Shown: positions 44,219 to 54,505 of the stretch, piece after piece
How the letters are laid out: every line of letters starts with the position of its first letter
Numbering within the stretch: position 1 is the first letter of the stretch
Assembly (NCBI GenBank): GCA_027311125.1
Contig: DAICZO010000162.1
Location: 1 to 64,000 of the forward strand
Origin: Acidobacteriaceae bacterium
Lineage (GTDB): Bacteria; Acidobacteriota; Terriglobia; Terriglobales; Acidobacteriaceae
Direction: 5' to 3'
DNA: 64,000 nt
Notes under the pieces: model-generated
The model's input: only the letters and a program-made list of their open reading frames with translations
Databases searched by the model: none
What the model was told of the DNA's origin: nothing
Made by a program: the position numbers and the translations under genes

Positions 44219-45812
44219 TTATTTTGCCCGCTCCCTGCTCAACATCTCTCGGAGTCGAGTTACCACCTCCGGATATTTTGCTGCTACATTTTGTAGTTTC
44301 GCCGGGATCTGCAACGAGATCGTAGAGTTCCACCTCGGCTTCGGGATAGTCAACCGAACCGGGCATGAAGCGCTGTTCGTCTGCTTTCTGATTGGCTGCA
44401 GCGCGTTGCGGCATCGGATGCCATTTGCTCTCCGCAAGGGTGCCTGGACGCTGGTCACGATCCACAAGCTTCCATCGCTCCGTTCGGATGCTAAGAAACA
44501 CCGCTTCTTCCACCAGACTTTCTCGGCCATGCGCAGACTTACCCAGCATGGCAGGTAGTTCATTCTGACTGTCTCCGGCTCCGCCGCTTGGAACCGTAGC
44601 ATGGGTGAGTACCGCCAGACTGCGTAGCACATCAACCTGATCGATCATCGCGTTCGAAACACCGGGAAGAATCTTGCCGGGGTACAGCGTGATAAATGGA
44701 ATGCGCGTTCCTCCCTCATAGACGGAGTACTTGCCTCCGCGAAACGGTCCAGCCGGACGATGTGCTCCAAGAGTTGCAACGGAGTTATCGTCATAGCCAT
44801 CATTGACGACGGGGCCGTTGTCCGAGGTGAAGATGACTAACGTATCGTTCTCCAGGCCATTGGCTCGTAGTGTCTGCATCACGCGTCCGACACAGTTGTC
44901 GAGTTGCAGGATGGTATCGCACCGGATGCCACACTCACTTTTGCCTGCAAACTGCTTTGCAGGAGCATGCGGAACATGGATATCGCTCGGGGTGAAGTAC
45001 AGCAGGAAGGGATGATGCTTGTGGGTCTCAATGTACTCGCAGGCCTTATCGGTAAACGTACTGGCCATGGTTTCATCGTTCCAGCGTGCGGTCTTACCGC
45101 CGGTCATAAAGCCAATACGGCTAATTCCATTGACGATCGTGCCGTCATGGCCTTCGCTGAGTTTCATCTTCAGCAACTCGGGGTCTTCCTTGCCGGTGGG
45201 CTCATCACCGATTTTATTGGTATATGAGACGGAGATAGGATCTTTAGGATCGAGATTTACGACGTGGTGGTTATGGATATAGACGGTGGGTACGCGGTCG
45301 GCAGTAGCAGCGAAATAGAATGCGTCATCGAATCCAGCTTCGCAGGGTCCTGGCTTGATCGCACCGTTCCAGTCGATCTTGCCATCGCCCAGTCCAAGAT
45401 GCCACTTACCAACGAGGCCTGTCGCATAACCGGCAGACTTCAGCACCGAGGCGATGGTAGCTTGCCCGGGGTGCACCAAAGACGCTGCATCACCTGGCAA
45501 AACATGTACACCATCACGCCGCCATGCGTACTCGCCTGTGAGCATTGCATAGCGCGAGGGCGTGCATGTCGCCGCATCGCAATGGGCATCTGTAAAACGT
45601 AATCCACGTCGCGCAAGCTCATCGATGTTGGGCGTACTGACATTGATGCCGCCGTAGCATGCCAAGTCTCCATAACCAACGTCGTCCGACAGGATAATGA
45701 CTATGTTGGGCTTGCGCTCTTTAGGCGAGTCGGCCACGACTTCGAGCGCCCTCCCCAGCGCAAGCGTCGCGCCCGTCATTCCCAAACATTTTGTAAAATC
45801 TCTACGATTCAT
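44219..45812 (-). pseudogene. Type I sulfatase (CTPSR), frameshifted near its C-terminus
   Basis: Arylsulfatase-family enzyme: metal ligands D43-D44 (IILSDDVGYGD), formylglycine site C83-T-P-S-R and following MLTGEY, catalytic GKWHLGLGDG and the late SDNGPV region. The N-terminus NRRDFTK followed by a hydrophobic stretch is a Tat-type signal, so it would act in the periplasm. The conserved C-terminal LYDLVADPGETT is followed by a run of four A (TTTT at 44289-44292 on +). Removing one A gives NVAAKYPEVVTRLREML and a stop at 44219, for about 530 aa. As written, the frame runs on in unrelated sequence to 43935. The lesion is outside the catalytic core, so activity may survive. Confidence 0.88.
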
Positions 45813-46825
45813 CTGGCCGAGGTTCCTTTGTGATGGTCCGGGAGCTTGATTTCTACAACGGAGTCTTTGGCATAGGTGCCTGTTCGATTAGACTCCTACG
45901 CACTGCAAATGTGAATTGGGATCAGAGCAGTATATTAAGCCCCAACAATAGAACACGTGGCAACCCTACTGTAACAATTATTCCTACGTTAGGACTGGTA
46001 AGGGCAGCCATTCCTGGCCCAGGTTTACGTTCTTGAACGTGTTGAACGCTTGGATACGACACTGAAGAGTCGTACGGTCGGTTCGAGCAAACTGTTTGAA
46101 TACTGATAAATCTGTATCGATAAAACTTAGACCGGCAAGATACTTGCGCTGCTTATTGCTGTATGTGGATTGTGCCGACGTTACGCGGCGTTACTGATCT
46201 CATTTAATCTCCAACCGCTGGCACTGGATGCTGCCGGAACCTGCCAGGCTGCTTTTTCCAGCATCGGTAGCATGAAGACCGTTCCAGCAGGCATCCATCG
46301 GAGCGCGCCAAGTCGCTCGCTCCGTCTGAAGGAGTTCGCTGTTTGGGTGTGGAACAGAGACAAGCGAAGCCGCAGACAGGCCAAGATCGTCTCTATGGGT
46401 ATCTCTACTGAATGCGTAAGGTCTGTCCAACGTCCAGTCGTTTGGCGACTGGACGTGGGACAGACCTAAGCGAAGAAGACCCACAAGAATAACAAATGAG
46501 TTACGACCACTTATCGGGAAGCCACTACGAATCAATTGAGATATAGATATTACAAAAGCTAGGTCGAGTTACGGAGCTTACCGAGGTCGGGGAGGCTTCC
46601 ATCTGCGTTGAAGAGTACCGATGATGCACGTTGCCCCTTCTCCTGACTGGTGAATTGAACTTCAGTTGGAAACCAGACTTCGTGGAGTGTTCGAGATGTT
46701 TTGTGTGCACTTCTCCTGCAGGTCATAGAACAATCAGAAGATAGATCCTTATGACACCCGATGTTATCTTGGGTGATGAGGGTAAGTAACTCGGCTTAGG
46801 GGCTGGCCCAAGTCCATCTGCAGTA
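45813..46825. other. 1-kb AT-richer spacer between sulfatase and CzcA genes
   Basis: No recognisable gene. Short frames on both strands (46170-46469 +, 46200-46535 -) lack coding character. GC content drops compared with the flanks. It contains the strong inverted repeat at 46419-46467. The sulfatase promoter should lie near 45820-45950; boxes could not be assigned with confidence. Confidence 0.5.
46419..46467. repeat. 22-bp inverted repeat with one mismatch, 5-nt loop
   Basis: Left arm 46419-46440 (aggtctgtccaacgtccagt then cg) pairs with right arm 46446-46467 around tttgg; 21 of 22 positions match. No T-tract follows, so it is not a standard terminator. Its size and symmetry resemble REP-like or MITE-like elements. 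An agcgaag heptamer occurs both just after the repeat and about 100 bp upstream. Confidence 0.75.
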
Positions 46826-49800
46826 TTACTGCTCGGTCAATTGAGTTACGCCCACCTGATGGAGATGAGCCTTGACTATCTCTCGCTGCGGAACCGCTGC
46901 TGTCGGCTTTGGTACTTTGTCGAACCATTCGTACAGCATCGGCAACAGGAAAAGAGTGAGGAGTGTCGAGCTGATCAGGCCGCCAATCACCACTGTAGCG
47001 AGAGGCCGTTGAATTTCAGCGCCGATCGACGTGGACATTGCCATCGGAACGAAGCCAAGGCTGGCAACAAGCGCTGTCATAAGAACAGGACGTAGACGTC
47101 GCCCGGCCCCCTGCAGAATCGATTCGTGCAGCGATGCTCCAATTTCGCGCAGTTGATTGATAGAACTTACCAAAACAACTCCGTTCAGCACGGCTACTCC
47201 CAGCAGAGCGATGAACCCAACGGATGCTGAGAGATTCAAGTTAAGGTGGAATATCCATAGTGCGGCGATTCCACCGACGAGAGCAAACGGAACGTTGATC
47301 AGAATGAGCATGGCTTGTTTGATTGAGTTGAAGGTGAGGTAGAGCAAACCCGTTACGATCATCAGCGCGAGCGGAATGACCAGCAGGAGGCGGTGCGTCG
47401 CACGCTGCTGATTTTCGAACTGTCCGCCGTAGCTCAGGGAGTATCCCGGTGGCAGCTTTACGGCTGCACCCACCTTCTGCTGCACCTCCGCAACGAAGCT
47501 TCCCAAATCTCGCCCTCTCACGTTCGACATCACGACGATCCGGCGCTGCCCTTCTTCCCGGTTGATCTTTTCCGCACCGCGCGTGACGGTTACATCCGCC
47601 ACTTGTCCGAGCGTCACGATCTCTCCTCCTGGGGCATGGAGGGGAATGGATCGCATCGATTTGAAATCATTCCGATACTGATCCGGCAACCGCAAGGCAA
47701 TGGTGTAGCGACGTTGGCCCTCAATGACCTGCGAGACAATGGCCCCCGATGCTCCGGCTTCGACTGCCTGCTGTACGTCGACGACATTCATACCATAGCG
47801 TGCTAGAGCGTTCCGCCGGATGTTTACAGTCAGTTCCGCCACACCGGAGTTGATTTCCATCTGGGCATCGGCAGCACCCCGAACGGAGTTGACCTGATGC
47901 AATACCTGTTGAGCCAAGGAGTCTAACTGCTGGAAGTCGTCTCCAAAGATCTTCACTGCCAGATCAGCTTTGACGCCAGAGACTGTCTCGTCAAGACGCA
48001 TGGCCATCGGCTGAGTGAAGTCATAGTTGATACCTGGAATCTGAGAGAGCGCCTTATCCATAGCGTCGATGAGTTCTTCTTTGGAGTGGTAACGCTTCCA
48101 TTCCTTTATGGGTGTGAGTGAGACGTATACATCACCTTCGTTGATCCCCATGGCCTCTGTTGCGAAGTCGGGACGGCCGATCTTCGTAGTGACATCCTGA
48201 ATTTCGGGGAAAGATCGCAAGGTCGCTTCCACTCGTTGGGAGATCTGAATTGAGTCTGTCAGCGAGATGCCGGGCAGCTTACGTGTCTCCACGAGGATGG
48301 AACCTTCGTCGAGGCGAGGCATGAACTCCGTGCCGATGTAAGCAAGTGATCCGAGCGAAACGATCATGACCACCGCAGATATTGCAACAACCGCAATCCT
48401 GTGGCGGATGACCCACGACAGACCGCCCATGTACCGCTTGACGATGCGATCCATACGGGTTTCGACATGGTGCTGCTTGGGCTTCGCTTTGCCATGAAGT
48501 CCGTTGCGAAATACGAAAGAACTCAGAACCGGGATGACCGTAAGTGCGAGGAACAAGGAGCCGAGGAGAGCCGCACAGACCGTAATCGCCATCGGACGAA
48601 ACATACGGCCTTCCAGCCCTTCGAGGAAGAGGATCGGGAGATAGACGGCGATAATGATGGCCACACCGAACGACATAGGTCTGGCTACTTCCACTCCGGC
48701 GATGGAGATGGAGGTCATCACGTCTTCTTCATCGCCATGCTCCTGCATCCTGTGGACGGAGTTCTCGATCATCACGACGGCGCCGTCGACAATCATCCCG
48801 AAGTCGATCGCTCCGAGGCTCATCAGGTTGGCGCTGATCCCGAAGAACTTCATCCCGAGGAAGCTGAAGAGCAAGGACAGCGGGATAATCGATGCCGTGA
48901 CCATCGCCGCGCGGAAGCTACCGAGGAACAGCAGAAGCACAACTGTGACCAGAATGAAGCCTTCGAAGAGATTGTGCTCAACAGTGTGGATGGTTCCGTC
49001 AATAACCGTCGATTGGTCGTAGAAGGGCTTCAACTCAACGCCCGCGGGCAGATGCAGGCTCGCCAGCTTCTCCTTCACCAGTTCAATGACACGTTTGCCA
49101 TTCTCGCCCTTCAGCATGATGACCATGCCAGAGATGGCTTCTCCGTCGCGCAGAACAGCGCCTTGACGTGGGGCTGGCCCGATTTCAATCTGGGCTATAT
49201 CGCGCAGCACAACAGGTGCTCCCTGATTCGCGAGCAGCACGATGTTGCCGATGTCTGAAATGTTTGCTGACCTACCCAGGCCTCGGAGAGTGTATTGCTC
49301 GTAAGCGTGCTCGATGTATCCGCCACCGAAGTTGGTATTGTTTTCGGCGACACGTGCGGCTACATCCTTCAAGGTCAGTCCATATTGCTGCAGCAGAGCT
49401 GGATCAACCTTTATCTGATACTGCTTGGTCTCGCCACCCCAGGTATTGACGTCGCTGACGCCAGGTACGGTGCGCAGTTGCGGCTTGATCTCCCACTCCT
49501 GAACGTCCTTCAACTCCATTGGGGTGAGACCTGTTCCGGTTAGGGTGTACTGATAGAGTTCGCCAAATGCCGTAGAAGGCGGCGTGAGTACAGGCTGAAT
49601 TCCCGCTGGGAGAGAACTCGAGGCTTGCTGGAGCCGCTCGTTCACCAGTTGTCGTGCAAAGTACGTTGGTACGTCATCATCGAAGACGACAGTAACCATC
49701 GAAATACCCAGCTTCGATAAAGACCGTACCTGTTGCTGCTTGGGCATGCCCAGCAGAGTCCGTTCGATGGGATACGTGACCAACTGTTCCACCTCCACCG

Positions 49801-49972
49801 GCGGCATGGAGGGCGCTTCGGTCACAATGACGACCTGGTTATTAGTGAGATCGGGGAAGGCATCAACCGGGATGGTGCTGACGACCCAGCCTCCTCCAGC
49901 GATCAGAGTGACGACGCCAAGCAGCACCATCCAGCGATGAGCTAACGAGAAAGTAACAATCCTTGCAAACAT
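46826..49972 (-). CDS. czcA: CzcA-type heavy-metal efflux RND transporter
   Basis: The 1048-aa length and 12-helix RND architecture mark the inner-membrane pump of a CBA system exporting divalent or monovalent metal ions with proton antiport. The HME-RND helix-4 signature is AIDFGMIVDGAVVMIEN, with the paired Asp and the Glu used for proton and metal transfer. Pore-domain repeats begin VVIVTEAPSMPPVEVEQLV and VETRKLPGISLTDSIQ. D-x-x-x-D plus E suggests Zn/Co/Cd rather than Cu/Ag specificity. It starts 6 bp after the adaptor stop and is the last gene of the czcCBA operon. Confidence 0.95.
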   Translation of the reverse strand: MFARIVTFSLAHRWMVLLGVVTLIAGGGWVVSTIPVDAFPDLTNNQVVIVTEAPSMPPVEVEQLVTYPIERTLLGMPKQQQVRSLSKLGISMVTVVFDDDVPTYFARQLVNERLQQASSSLPAGIQPVLTPPSTAFGELYQYTLTGTGLTPMELKDVQEWEIKPQLRTVPGVSDVNTWGGETKQYQIKVDPALLQQYGLTLKDVAARVAENNTNFGGGYIEHAYEQYTLRGLGRSANISDIGNIVLLANQGAPVVLRDIAQIEIGPAPRQGAVLRDGEAISGMVIMLKGENGKRVIELVKEKLASLHLPAGVELKPFYDQSTVIDGTIHTVEHNLFEGFILVTVVLLLFLGSFRAAMVTASIIPLSLLFSFLGMKFFGISANLMSLGAIDFGMIVDGAVVMIENSVHRMQEHGDEEDVMTSISIAGVEVARPMSFGVAIIIAVYLPILFLEGLEGRMFRPMAITVCAALLGSLFLALTVIPVLSSFVFRNGLHGKAKPKQHHVETRMDRIVKRYMGGLSWVIRHRIAVVAISAVVMIVSLGSLAYIGTEFMPRLDEGSILVETRKLPGISLTDSIQISQRVEATLRSFPEIQDVTTKIGRPDFATEAMGINEGDVYVSLTPIKEWKRYHSKEELIDAMDKALSQIPGINYDFTQPMAMRLDETVSGVKADLAVKIFGDDFQQLDSLAQQVLHQVNSVRGAADAQMEINSGVAELTVNIRRNALARYGMNVVDVQQAVEAGASGAIVSQVIEGQRRYTIALRLPDQYRNDFKSMRSIPLHAPGGEIVTLGQVADVTVTRGAEKINREEGQRRIVVMSNVRGRDLGSFVAEVQQKVGAAVKLPPGYSLSYGGQFENQQRATHRLLLVIPLALMIVTGLLYLTFNSIKQAMLILINVPFALVGGIAALWIFHLNLNLSASVGFIALLGVAVLNGVVLVSSINQLREIGASLHESILQGAGRRLRPVLMTALVASLGFVPMAMSTSIGAEIQRPLATVVIGGLISSTLLTLFLLPMLYEWFDKVPKPTAAVPQREIVKAHLHQVGVTQLTEQ

Positions 49973-49978
49973 AACTCT

Positions 49979-51220
49979 TTACTCTCCCTGCATCGAGGTT
50001 TTGAGAAGCTGAGATTTCAGGAGGAAGCTACCTTGCGTAACGACCTCTTCTCCAGAGTGGACACCGTCGAGGAGAGCCACTTTGCCGTTGATCGTGTCGC
50101 CCACTCGTACAGGCCGCAATACGAAACGATCAGCAGCTTTGCGGACGAAGACAACATCCTGACCATTCACTTGCTGAATGGCGTCTGGTGCGACAAGTAC
50201 GAGCGGATGAGTCTCGCCAACTGAAATTTCTGCGGTGGCTAACATCTCCGGCCGGAGGATCTCTTTGGCGCGATCCAGATCAATCCGAACCTGGAGACGG
50301 CGCGTGGTCGGATCGAACTCCTGACCAAGATTGGTGATCCTTCCCGAGAAGTGCTCGCCCGGTATTCCGGGCAGAGTGATCGAGGCCAACTGACCAACGT
50401 TAAGCCGACTCACTTGTTCCTGTCCCACTGAAGCCAACATCCAGAGATGACTCGTATTGCCGAGCACGAAGATATCCGTAGCGGGACCAACGGTGGTTCC
50501 TGGAGTAGCGCTTTTTTGCAGAACGTACCCACTTGCCGGGGCGATGATGGGAATCAGTTCGGCGGTTGCTGGATTTGCATCTGCGGGAAGATCAGCGGGT
50601 ATGCCGAGGTTCTCCTCCAGATGAGTCTTGCTTCGTACCACATCGATCTGGCCATTCTCCAGAGCAGTCTTTGCGTTGACGAGTTCCTGACGCGATTGCT
50701 CGACCTGCTCCACGGAGGCGGCACGCAGTACAAAAAGTCGCTGCATACGGTCATAGTTGATCTGTGCAAGAGACGCAGCTGCCTGTAGGCGGCCCTTCTC
50801 TGCCACTCCCATGGCGTAGGTAGCCTTGGCTTCATGAACGTCGTGACTATGCATCCGAGCCAGGACCTGTCCCTTGTGGACGAAGTCGCCAAGGTTGGCA
50901 TAAACCCGCTCGATACGCCCGGTTGAAAGAACTCCTACGTGCCAGCTCTCATTGTCTGGCAGGACAATCTTGCCAGGAAATTGAAGTTGATCAGGCTCAG
51001 ACTGAAGCGACAAGACCGTTGTGGTGATCGCTCCACGCTGCTCAGCGACAGGAAATACGATCTCACCAGCCGCAGCGGGTATGCGCTCTGGAACGCGAGC
51101 CACGGGAGTCTCGGTCGGGCGGCAGCCCAGAGCGCCTAGCCCAGTTGCAATCAGCACAAGCATAGCCAGTGCGCCAGGATGATACGTTGGAGGAGTGGAT
51201 AACTTCCACGTGCGATTCAT
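49979..51220 (-). CDS. czcB: CzcB-type RND periplasmic adaptor
   Basis: This 413-aa protein has a signal/lipoprotein leader ending in LGALGC (possible lipidation Cys), then a lipoyl/HlyD domain (VYANLGDFVHKGQVLARMHS). An alpha-hairpin and beta-barrel follow (IIAPASGYVLQKSATPG, LVLVAPDAIQQVNGQDVVF). The ATG at 51220 has GAGGA about 11 nt upstream and gives the leader; an ATG at 51259 overlaps the czcC stop but adds 13 polar residues. It links CzcA and CzcC in the periplasm. Confidence 0.92.
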   Translation of the reverse strand: MNRTWKLSTPPTYHPGALAMLVLIATGLGALGCRPTETPVARVPERIPAAAGEIVFPVAEQRGAITTTVLSLQSEPDQLQFPGKIVLPDNESWHVGVLSTGRIERVYANLGDFVHKGQVLARMHSHDVHEAKATYAMGVAEKGRLQAAASLAQINYDRMQRLFVLRAASVEQVEQSRQELVNAKTALENGQIDVVRSKTHLEENLGIPADLPADANPATAELIPIIAPASGYVLQKSATPGTTVGPATDIFVLGNTSHLWMLASVGQEQVSRLNVGQLASITLPGIPGEHFSGRITNLGQEFDPTTRRLQVRIDLDRAKEILRPEMLATAEISVGETHPLVLVAPDAIQQVNGQDVVFVRKAADRFVLRPVRVGDTINGKVALLDGVHSGEEVVTQGSFLLKSQLLKTSMQGE

Positions 51221-51255
51221 CGTTTTGGTTCCTCGTAATTTCAAGTCAAATATCT

Positions 51256-52509
51256 TCATGGTTCGAGGCCTTCTGCGTACTGGAGTGCGAGGACGCTCTG
51301 GTGGTAGTTGCCCAGTGCGTCCACCCAGGAACTCTGGGTATCAACACGTAGCTTTTCAGCGTCCAGTAGACGTAAAAAATCTATGCCTCCTTCGCGATAT
51401 GCGGAACGCCCAATGGTCGCGATGTCGATCGCCTGAGTGAGAAGTGGTCGATAGCGTTCGGTGATTTGCCGTTTCCACATCTCGTAGACCATGCGGGCCA
51501 ACTCTAACTCACTCTTGCTTTGCAGTTGTGTTGCGGCAAGGTTGGCTCTGCTCGCCTCTACGTCAATTCTTGCCGCAGCTACCGCACCCTGATTGCGGTC
51601 AAAGAGTGGGATGTTCACCTGCAGTCCGGCGATCATGGTACTGAGTCCGGCGGTACGCTTGTAGCCGAAGAGAGTATCGACGTCCGGTCGCCCCTGTGCC
51701 TTTTGAGACAAGAGGTTGGCACGTGCGGCGTCGATTGCCTGCTGCGCCGAGCGAATCTCGATCCGCGCTTCCTCAGGCTGATTTTCGTCGTTGGGCCGAA
51801 GCGGCTCATTCAACACTTCGAACGACTCGCTGAGGCGCCATAGTTCTGGCTTTGGCAGTCCCATCTCACGGGCCAGCCGCTGCTTCCCTTCTGCTTCGCT
51901 TAGTCGGCTCAGCTCGAGGCTAGCCTCCGACCTTGCCTCTTCCAGTCGGAGGCGCATGACGTCTACTTCAGCAAGGTTTCCCTCGTTGAGACGCTTCTCC
52001 TGATAGTCGAGAATCTCGCGGTAGTAGGTGACGTTTTGCTCTGCCAGTGTGCGCTGGTATTGCAGTCGGACGACATCCCAATATGCCTGCGCGACATGAA
52101 GCTCGATGAGTCGCTTCTGCTGTTCAAAGCTCAATTGACTGCGTGTAATAGCACTATCAGCGACCGAGATGCGTGCTGCTCGCCGCCCCGACACTTCAAG
52201 AACTTCTGATACATAGGCGTAGGTGTCCACATTTTGGCTGAAGTCACCGCCGGGACGCAGGTTCTCGGATTGATAGAAGACTCTGGGGTTGGGTATGTAA
52301 CCGGCTTGCCTTCTCAGTTGAGATGCGGCCTGCTGTCCAAGACCTGAGGCGACAAGCTCTGGCCGTTTGTTGAGTGCAGTCGTAATGGCGTCGCGCAGTG
52401 AGAGGTCGCGAGCCAATGATTCGTCTGCCCAGGCGCGCAACGACCCTAATGCGAGTATGACGAGTGCAAGGAGTGAAACCGCTACGGGAAATGTCTTCGG
52501 CTGGCTCAT
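51256..52509 (-). CDS. czcC: CzcC-type outer-membrane channel
   Basis: This 417-aa TolC-family protein starts at ATG 52509, which gives a signal peptide (about 1-28, cleavage near RAWADE); the frame extends to 52575 but that part is polar and lacks homology. The repeat regions are LSLRDAITTALNKRPELVA and the later LEVSGRRAARISVADSAITRS segment common in CzcC. It exports metal received from CzcAB. First structural gene of the operon. Confidence 0.92.
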   Translation of the reverse strand: MSQPKTFPVAVSLLALVILALGSLRAWADESLARDLSLRDAITTALNKRPELVASGLGQQAASQLRRQAGYIPNPRVFYQSENLRPGGDFSQNVDTYAYVSEVLEVSGRRAARISVADSAITRSQLSFEQQKRLIELHVAQAYWDVVRLQYQRTLAEQNVTYYREILDYQEKRLNEGNLAEVDVMRLRLEEARSEASLELSRLSEAEGKQRLAREMGLPKPELWRLSESFEVLNEPLRPNDENQPEEARIEIRSAQQAIDAARANLLSQKAQGRPDVDTLFGYKRTAGLSTMIAGLQVNIPLFDRNQGAVAAARIDVEASRANLAATQLQSKSELELARMVYEMWKRQITERYRPLLTQAIDIATIGRSAYREGGIDFLRLLDAEKLRVDTQSSWVDALGNYHQSVLALQYAEGLEP

Positions 52510-53131
52510 ATGTCTGTCATGTCCATGGCAATCCGGTGGCCAAACCGAACGTGCGAAAAGCCGCGTGCTTGGCACGTTGCGCTATGGGAAACTGTCGGAA
52601 TTCAAGAATTTCAACTCGTCAGTTCAAAAAGTCAAACAAGATGCAAATCTGAGTAATCCTACTGTCCAGTTCGAACACGGGCCCACTGCGAGCTTCTGTG
52701 GTCTTTTCTGTAGCTGCGCGTGCCACCAAAGCCTGCTTCATATCCAAACCAATAGTAGTCATTTGCTTCAGCAGTCTGGCATTTAGAGGGATGCCTGCGT
52801 CGCGTGGCAAGTCTATGATCTTGAAATCCATCTCGATTGCCGATGTTGAAGCAATGGTTAAGCCTGAAGTCCTGCTCAGACTCTGCGCTGCTGGCCGCAG
52901 GCGCAGTTACACCGCCTCGTACGGTCAAGTCCGGGACTGTCGTCTGGGAATGGAGTGGGTATGATCCGAGCGGGACGAACGTGGTCAGGATCAGAGTGAA
53001 GATTTTTGGGAGGGATATAGGTGGGTAGCTCATATACCATCCGTAATGCAATTGGATGGCCACGCACTGAGCGCTACACTATGCGGAAGAGGTCGAAGTG
53101 CGGGGTGCTGCAGCAATACTCCAGCGCAAGC
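52510..53131 (-). other. Spacer between sigma-54 regulator and czcC, with a possible frameshifted small secreted protein
   Basis: On the minus strand, a frame from about 53034 encodes a signal-peptide-like start (MSYPPISLPKIFTLILTTF, then SQTTVPDLTVRGG). A second frame, ending at 52619, reads MDFKIIDLPRDAGIPLNA and continues to FDFLN with protein-like composition. A shift near 52880-52910 would join them into one protein of about 135 aa. No family is recognised, so this is only a candidate. I looked for a -24/-12 sigma-54 promoter (TGGCAC-N5-TTGC) upstream of czcC and found none convincing. Confidence 0.35.
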
Positions 53132-54505
53132 CTACAGGCCATACTTTGAGAGCTTGTAGCTGAGATCACTTTTGGAGAGGCCAAGTCTGCGTGCTGCTTC
53201 AGTCTTTGCCCCATTGGTCTTCGCCAGCGTCTGCTCGATAATCCGTTTCTCCCAAGAAGCGAGGGTGCTCCTTAGGTGGAATTCTTCGGGTAAGGCGTCG
53301 CCTTGGAACTGGGGCAGTGCCAGTCCGACATAGGGGTCTGGAGCATCTTCTGGCAGGTCAATCCAGATGATCTCTGGGGAGCTGGACAGGATACAGGCCC
53401 GCTCAAGAAGATTTCGTAGCTCTCTTACATTTCCTGGGAACGAATAGGACATGAGTTGTTGAAGAGCGTCGGGATGCAGCGTTCGCGGAGCAGCAAATTT
53501 CAAGTCCTCGGCAATCCTGTGCAGGAGATACTGTGCAATCTCCGGGATATCAGTCAACCGCTCGCGGAGTGGTGGAACGGAAATCGGCACGATTGCGAGT
53601 CGGTAGTAAAGATCCTGGCGAAATCGTCCTTCTTGTACTTCCTTTCTAAGGTCGCGATGTGTTGCTACGAGGACTCGAACATCGACATCTCTGGAAGTAG
53701 TCGAGCCGACTCGAGTAATCTTGCCCTCGGCCAACACCCGCAGTAGTTTGGCCTGAGCCCCAGCCGACATCTCACCGGCTTCGTCTAGAAAGAGCGTTCC
53801 CTGATGTGCCGCCTCGAAGACGCCATGACGTGTCTTATCGGCACCGGTGAATGCGCCGCGTTCATGACCGAACAATTCACTCTCCAGCAAAGTCTCCGTA
53901 AAAGCGGCGCAGTTCACGCTAATCATTGGCTTATCGGCTCGACGACTTGCCTTATGGACGGCCCGTGCGACCAGCTCTTTACCAGTACCGGTTTCCCCAC
54001 TTATCAGGACGGTTGCATCGGTCGAGCCTACCCGATTAATCATCTCCCGAAGTCTGAAGATGGCCGCACTTGTGCCGCGAATCTCCGACTCGCCTTCAAG
54101 GCGGTCAACAGTCTCGCGAAGTAAATAATTCTCGCGATGCAGCGAAGCTCTCTCTGCAGCGCGCCGCACCACTGCCCGCAGGTTGTCGGACGAAAACGGC
54201 TTGGTGAGGAAGTCGAACGCTCCGTTGCGCATTGCCTCGACGGCGAGTTCTACAGTCCCATAGGCCGATAACATCACAACCGCAGTCGAAGGCTCTGCGA
54301 TCTGCACCGCCTTTAGCACCTCCGCCCCATCACCATCGGGAAGTTTCTGATCGAGCAGGATCACATCGAATTCGTTTCCGTAGACAGCCTGTAGCGCATC
54401 CTTGAGCGTTGCAGCTTCCAACAACACGTGAGCGTCCTGGCGCAGATTGGCGGCGAGCACCTTCCGCATATTGGGTTCATCTTCAACCACTAGAACTCTA
54501 GCCAC
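53132..54505 (-). CDS. Sigma-54-dependent NtrC-family response regulator
   Basis: This 457-aa protein has a receiver domain at 1-120 (VLVVEDEPNMRKVL, phospho-Asp in VILLDQKLPDG). An AAA+ domain at about 140-380 contains Walker A GETGTGKELVARAVH, the sigma-54 contact loop GAFTGA (GHERGAFTGADKTR) and Walker B FLDEAGEM. A Fis-type DNA-binding helix-turn-helix sits at the end (TEAARRLGLSKSDLSYKL). It activates sigma-54 promoters by ATP hydrolysis when phosphorylated. It overlaps the histidine kinase gene by 8 bp and lies upstream of czcCBA on the same strand, so metal-responsive control of that operon is likely but not proven. Confidence 0.94.
   Translation of the reverse strand: MARVLVVEDEPNMRKVLAANLRQDAHVLLEAATLKDALQAVYGNEFDVILLDQKLPDGDGAEVLKAVQIAEPSTAVVMLSAYGTVELAVEAMRNGAFDFLTKPFSSDNLRAVVRRAAERASLHRENYLLRETVDRLEGESEIRGTSAAIFRLREMINRVGSTDATVLISGETGTGKELVARAVHKASRRADKPMISVNCAAFTETLLESELFGHERGAFTGADKTRHGVFEAAHQGTLFLDEAGEMSAGAQAKLLRVLAEGKITRVGSTTSRDVDVRVLVATHRDLRKEVQEGRFRQDLYYRLAIVPISVPPLRERLTDIPEIAQYLLHRIAEDLKFAAPRTLHPDALQQLMSYSFPGNVRELRNLLERACILSSSPEIIWIDLPEDAPDPYVGLALPQFQGDALPEEFHLRSTLASWEKRIIEQTLAKTNGAKTEAARRLGLSKSDLSYKLSKYGL

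Noticed and set aside
44285..44296. Programmed frameshift at the A-run of the sulfatase gene
   Set aside because: No classic slippery heptamer or downstream stimulatory structure was seen; a simple insertion explains it.
52541..52600. ttggcacgttgc upstream of czcC as a sigma-54 promoter
   Set aside because: It is on the wrong strand and the GG-to-GC spacing is too short for a -24/-12 element.
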